This document shows positions 7,655-9,341 of a stretch of 9,341 nucleotides of DNA, in pieces. Numbering within the stretch: the stretch's first letter is position 1; the number at the start of each line of letters is the position of its first letter. The translations under genes and the position numbers were made by a program. Under the pieces are notes generated by a model, which was not told where the DNA came from, searched no databases, and saw nothing but the letters and a program-made list of their open reading frames with translations. Origin of the DNA: Sedimenticola_A endophacoides (GTDB lineage Bacteria > Pseudomonadota > Gammaproteobacteria > Chromatiales > Chromatiaceae); contig PQCO01000270.1 of the NCBI GenBank assembly GCA_003062345.1, forward strand, positions 1 through 9,341, read 5' to 3'.

Positions 7655-7693
7655 GCCTAAAGCCTAGCCTTTTTGTGCGGGTTGTGCGCGAGG

Positions 7694-7707
7694 GGCCGGG
7701 AGCGGCC
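7694..7707. other. Small GC hairpin in the purD-glgP gap
   Basis: The 73-bp gap between the purD stop and the glgP start holds a perfect 5-bp inverted repeat, GGCCG-GGAG-CGGCC. It lies downstream of purD on the minus strand. No T-run follows, so it may be a weak terminator or processing site, or may be chance in GC-rich DNA. A tandem TTGTGCGGG/TTGTGCGCG lies at about 7674-7691. No convincing glgP promoter was recognised, so read-through from purD is possible. Confidence 0.25.
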
Positions 7708-7727
7708 ATCCAGGTGTTGCCGGGGCG

Positions 7728-9014
7728 CTATCCCCGCTCCCTGGCAACGGCGCGGTAGCCGATGTCGCCGCGGTAGTAGACTCCATCCCAGTCGATGGCG
7801 CGGGTCAGTTCGTAGGCCCTGGCCTGGGCCTCGGCGACGCTCTCGCCGAGGGCTGTGGCGCAGAGTACCCGCCCTCCGCTGGTCACGACCCGGCCGCCCT
7901 CCTCGGCGGTGCCGGCGTGGAACACCTTCATGCCCTCGCTCTCCTGCTCCGGTAGGCCGCTGATTTCCGCTCCCTTGCCATAGCTGCCGGGGTAGCCGCC
8001 CGCGGCCAGGACCACACCCAGCGAGGCGCGCGGGTCCCATGCGGTCTGCTCCCGGTCGAGGCGTCCCTCCAGGGCGGCCAGGCAGTGGGCCACCAGATCG
8101 GAACGCATGCGCAGCATGATCGGCTGGGTCTCTGGGTCGCCGAAGCGGCTGTTGTATTCGATCACCTTGGGGGTGCCGTCGGCCATGATCATCAGCCCCG
8201 CGTAGAGGAAGCCGGTGTAGGGCAGGCCCTCGGATGCCATGCCGCGAACCGTGGGCAGGATCACCTGCTCCATGATGCGCTGGTGGATCTCTGGGGTGAC
8301 CACCGGTGCCGGGCTGTAGGCGCCCATGCCGCCGGTGTTGAGGCCGGTGTCGCCGTCGCCGGCGCGCTTGTGGTCCTGGCTGGTGGCCATCGGCAGCACG
8401 TGCGCGCCGTCGGCCATGACGATGAAGCTGGCCTCCTCGCCGTCCAGGTACTCCTCGATCACCACCCGGCTTCCGGCCTCGCCGAAGGCGTTGCCGGAGA
8501 GCATGTCGCGCACCGCCGCTGCGGCGGTGGCCAGATCCATGGCCACGATCACCCCCTTGCCGGCGGCCAGGCCGTCGGCCTTGACCACGATCGGCGCGCC
8601 CACCTGGTTCAGGTAGGCCAGGGCCGGTTCCACCTCGGTGAAGGTGCGGTAGTCGGCGCTGGGGATGGCGTGGCGGGCCAGGAAGTCCTTGGTGAACGAC
8701 TTGGAGCCTTCGAGCTGGGCGGCGCCCCGGCTGGGGCCGAAGCAGTTGAGGCCGGCTGCGCTGAAGGCGTCGACCACGCCGAGCACCAGTGGCGCCTCGG
8801 GGCCGACGATGGTGAGGCCGACCTCGTTGTCCTGGGCGAATGCGATCAGGCGTTCGATCTCCTCGGCGCCGATGGCGATGTTCTCCACCCCGGCTTCCAG
8901 GGAGGTGCCGGCGTTGCCCGGCGCCACGAATACGGTGTCGGCCAGGGGGGACTGGGCGGCTTTCCAGGCGAGGGCGTGCTCGCGCCCGCCGCCGCCGATG
9001 ATCAGGATGTTCAT
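7728..9014 (-). CDS. purD: Phosphoribosylamine-glycine ligase (GAR synthetase) PurD
   Basis: This 428-residue cytoplasmic ATP-grasp ligase joins glycine to 5-phosphoribosylamine, the second step of purine synthesis. It begins with the hallmark glycine-rich MNILIIGGGGREHALAWK (1-18) and APGNAGT (31-37). The central ATP-grasp part includes FTKDFLARHAIP (107-118), IVVKADGLAAGKGVIVA (142-158) and VIEEYLDGEEASF (185-197). The family signature RFGDPETQ is at 290-297, with the NTGGMGAYSP loop at 226-235. Length equals E. coli PurD (429 aa). The ATG at 9014 has an AAGG about 10 nt upstream and is the natural start, since the family begins with this beta strand. It lies 80 bp downstream of lpxA on the same strand; purH, its common partner, is not in the window. 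No anomalies were seen. Confidence 0.97.
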   Translation of the reverse strand: MNILIIGGGGREHALAWKAAQSPLADTVFVAPGNAGTSLEAGVENIAIGAEEIERLIAFAQDNEVGLTIVGPEAPLVLGVVDAFSAAGLNCFGPSRGAAQLEGSKSFTKDFLARHAIPSADYRTFTEVEPALAYLNQVGAPIVVKADGLAAGKGVIVAMDLATAAAAVRDMLSGNAFGEAGSRVVIEEYLDGEEASFIVMADGAHVLPMATSQDHKRAGDGDTGLNTGGMGAYSPAPVVTPEIHQRIMEQVILPTVRGMASEGLPYTGFLYAGLMIMADGTPKVIEYNSRFGDPETQPIMLRMRSDLVAHCLAALEGRLDREQTAWDPRASLGVVLAAGGYPGSYGKGAEISGLPEQESEGMKVFHAGTAEEGGRVVTSGGRVLCATALGESVAEAQARAYELTRAIDWDGVYYRGDIGYRAVARERG

Positions 9015-9062
9015 AGTCTGCTTGCCTTGCTGTGTATCGGTGCCGGGTTGGGCCGGTGGCGG

Positions 9063-9087
9063 CCCCCCGGGTGCTTCGGGTGGGGGG
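9063..9087. other. C6/G6 inverted repeat between lpxA and purD
   Basis: Six C (9063-9068) and six G (9082-9087) can pair around a 13-nt loop, just 7 bp past the lpxA stop. In the minus-strand transcript this would be a 3'-end hairpin for lpxA, but no T-run follows. An alternative shorter pairing (CCCG with CGGG) competes. It could attenuate transcription into purD or be chance in GC-rich DNA. Confidence 0.25.
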
Positions 9088-9094
9088 TATTGTA

Positions 9095-9341
9095 TCAGCG
9101 ATGGGCGGTGACGCCACGCTCGCTCTGCTCGAAGAAGCGGATGATGCGTGCGCTGTCCGCGTCACCCGCCTCCTGTTTCAGCCGCGCCAGCGCCTGGGTG
9201 GTGTTGAGTCCGCTGTGGTAGAGCAGTTTGTAGGCCTGTTTGATGGCCTTGCGCCGGGTGGCGTCGAATCCCCCGCGGCGCAGACCCACCACGTTGAGCC
9301 CGGCGATGCGCGCCGGGTTGCCGTCGGCGGTGGTGTAGGGG
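9095..9341 (-). CDS. lpxA: UDP-N-acetylglucosamine acyltransferase LpxA, C-terminal part (partial)
   Basis: The last 81 residues of a protein whose 5' end lies beyond the right edge. The visible part begins PYTTADGNPARIAGLN and continues with VVGLRRGGF, then AIKQAYKLLYHSG and a helical tail ending RFFEQSERGVTAHR before a TGA. This matches the end of LpxA: the last turn of the left-handed beta-helix (GNxA), the G-L-x-R-x-GF motif and the C-terminal helical domain (E. coli has GLKRRGF and AYKLIYRSG). LpxA transfers a 3-hydroxyacyl chain from acyl carrier protein to UDP-GlcNAc, the first lipid A step, in the cytoplasm as a trimer. The catalytic histidine lies outside the window. No start is given because the frame continues through the edge; the internal GTG at 9292 is not a start. 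The next gene downstream is purD, not lpxB. Confidence 0.92.
   Translation of the reverse strand, partial: PYTTADGNPARIAGLNVVGLRRGGFDATRRKAIKQAYKLLYHSGLNTTQALARLKQEAGDADSARIIRFFEQSERGVTAHR

Noticed and set aside
9089..9117. TACAAT on the minus strand at 9094-9089 as a purD -10 box
   Set aside because: The hexamer is a good -10 match, but the hexamer 17 bp upstream (GTGGCG) matches the -35 consensus poorly.
7657..9165. Minus-strand open frame (502 codons) overlapping purD in another frame
   Set aside because: Highly Arg/Gly/Pro-rich shadow of purD; purD carries the complete family motifs in its own frame.
1..9341. Search for mobile elements, CRISPR arrays, tRNAs, toxin-antitoxin or defence genes
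   Set aside because: No transposase, integrase, regularly spaced repeats, tRNA-like cloverleaf or defence motif was recognised; nearly all the DNA is accounted for by six core genes.

Overview
The window looks like chromosomal core sequence from a GC-rich gammaproteobacterium. The evidence is an lptD-surA pair, with an AmgK-type sugar kinase divergent from lptD as in Pseudomonas, and an LptD N-terminal Cys motif resembling pseudomonad LptD. A non-enteric lineage (Pseudomonas-like or purple-sulfur/sulfur-oxidiser-like) is an inference; no rRNA or other decisive marker is present. There are no tRNAs, insertion sequences, phage genes, CRISPR arrays or defence genes, and no convincing undescribed system.

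Layout from left to right. Positions 1-60 hold a short open frame on the minus strand that runs off the left edge and may be the start of the gene after surA. surA (69-1373) and lptD (1389-3968) follow, both on the minus strand and 15 bp apart, so lptD is transcribed first and surA second. A 151-bp AT-richer divergent intergenic region (3969-4119) carries candidate promoters for lptD (minus) and for an amgK-like kinase (4120-5103, plus). The kinase is convergent with glgP (5135-7654, minus), with a GC-rich hairpin in the 31-bp gap. Upstream of glgP on the minus strand are purD (7728-9014) and the 3' end of lpxA (9095-9341, cut by the right edge).

Functionally, the left half concerns the cell envelope. 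LptD is the outer-membrane LPS translocon barrel, SurA is the periplasmic chaperone that helps LptD-type barrels fold, and AmgK would feed recycled peptidoglycan sugars back into UDP-MurNAc synthesis. LpxA at the right edge catalyses the first step of lipid A synthesis. GlgP (glycogen breakdown) and PurD (purine synthesis) are unrelated housekeeping enzymes. The main oddities are gene-neighbourhood differences: no murU directly after amgK, and lpxA followed by purD rather than lpxB. LptD also has a Pro-rich repeat linker near its N-terminus. All genes appear intact, with no frameshift or truncation seen apart from the window edges.
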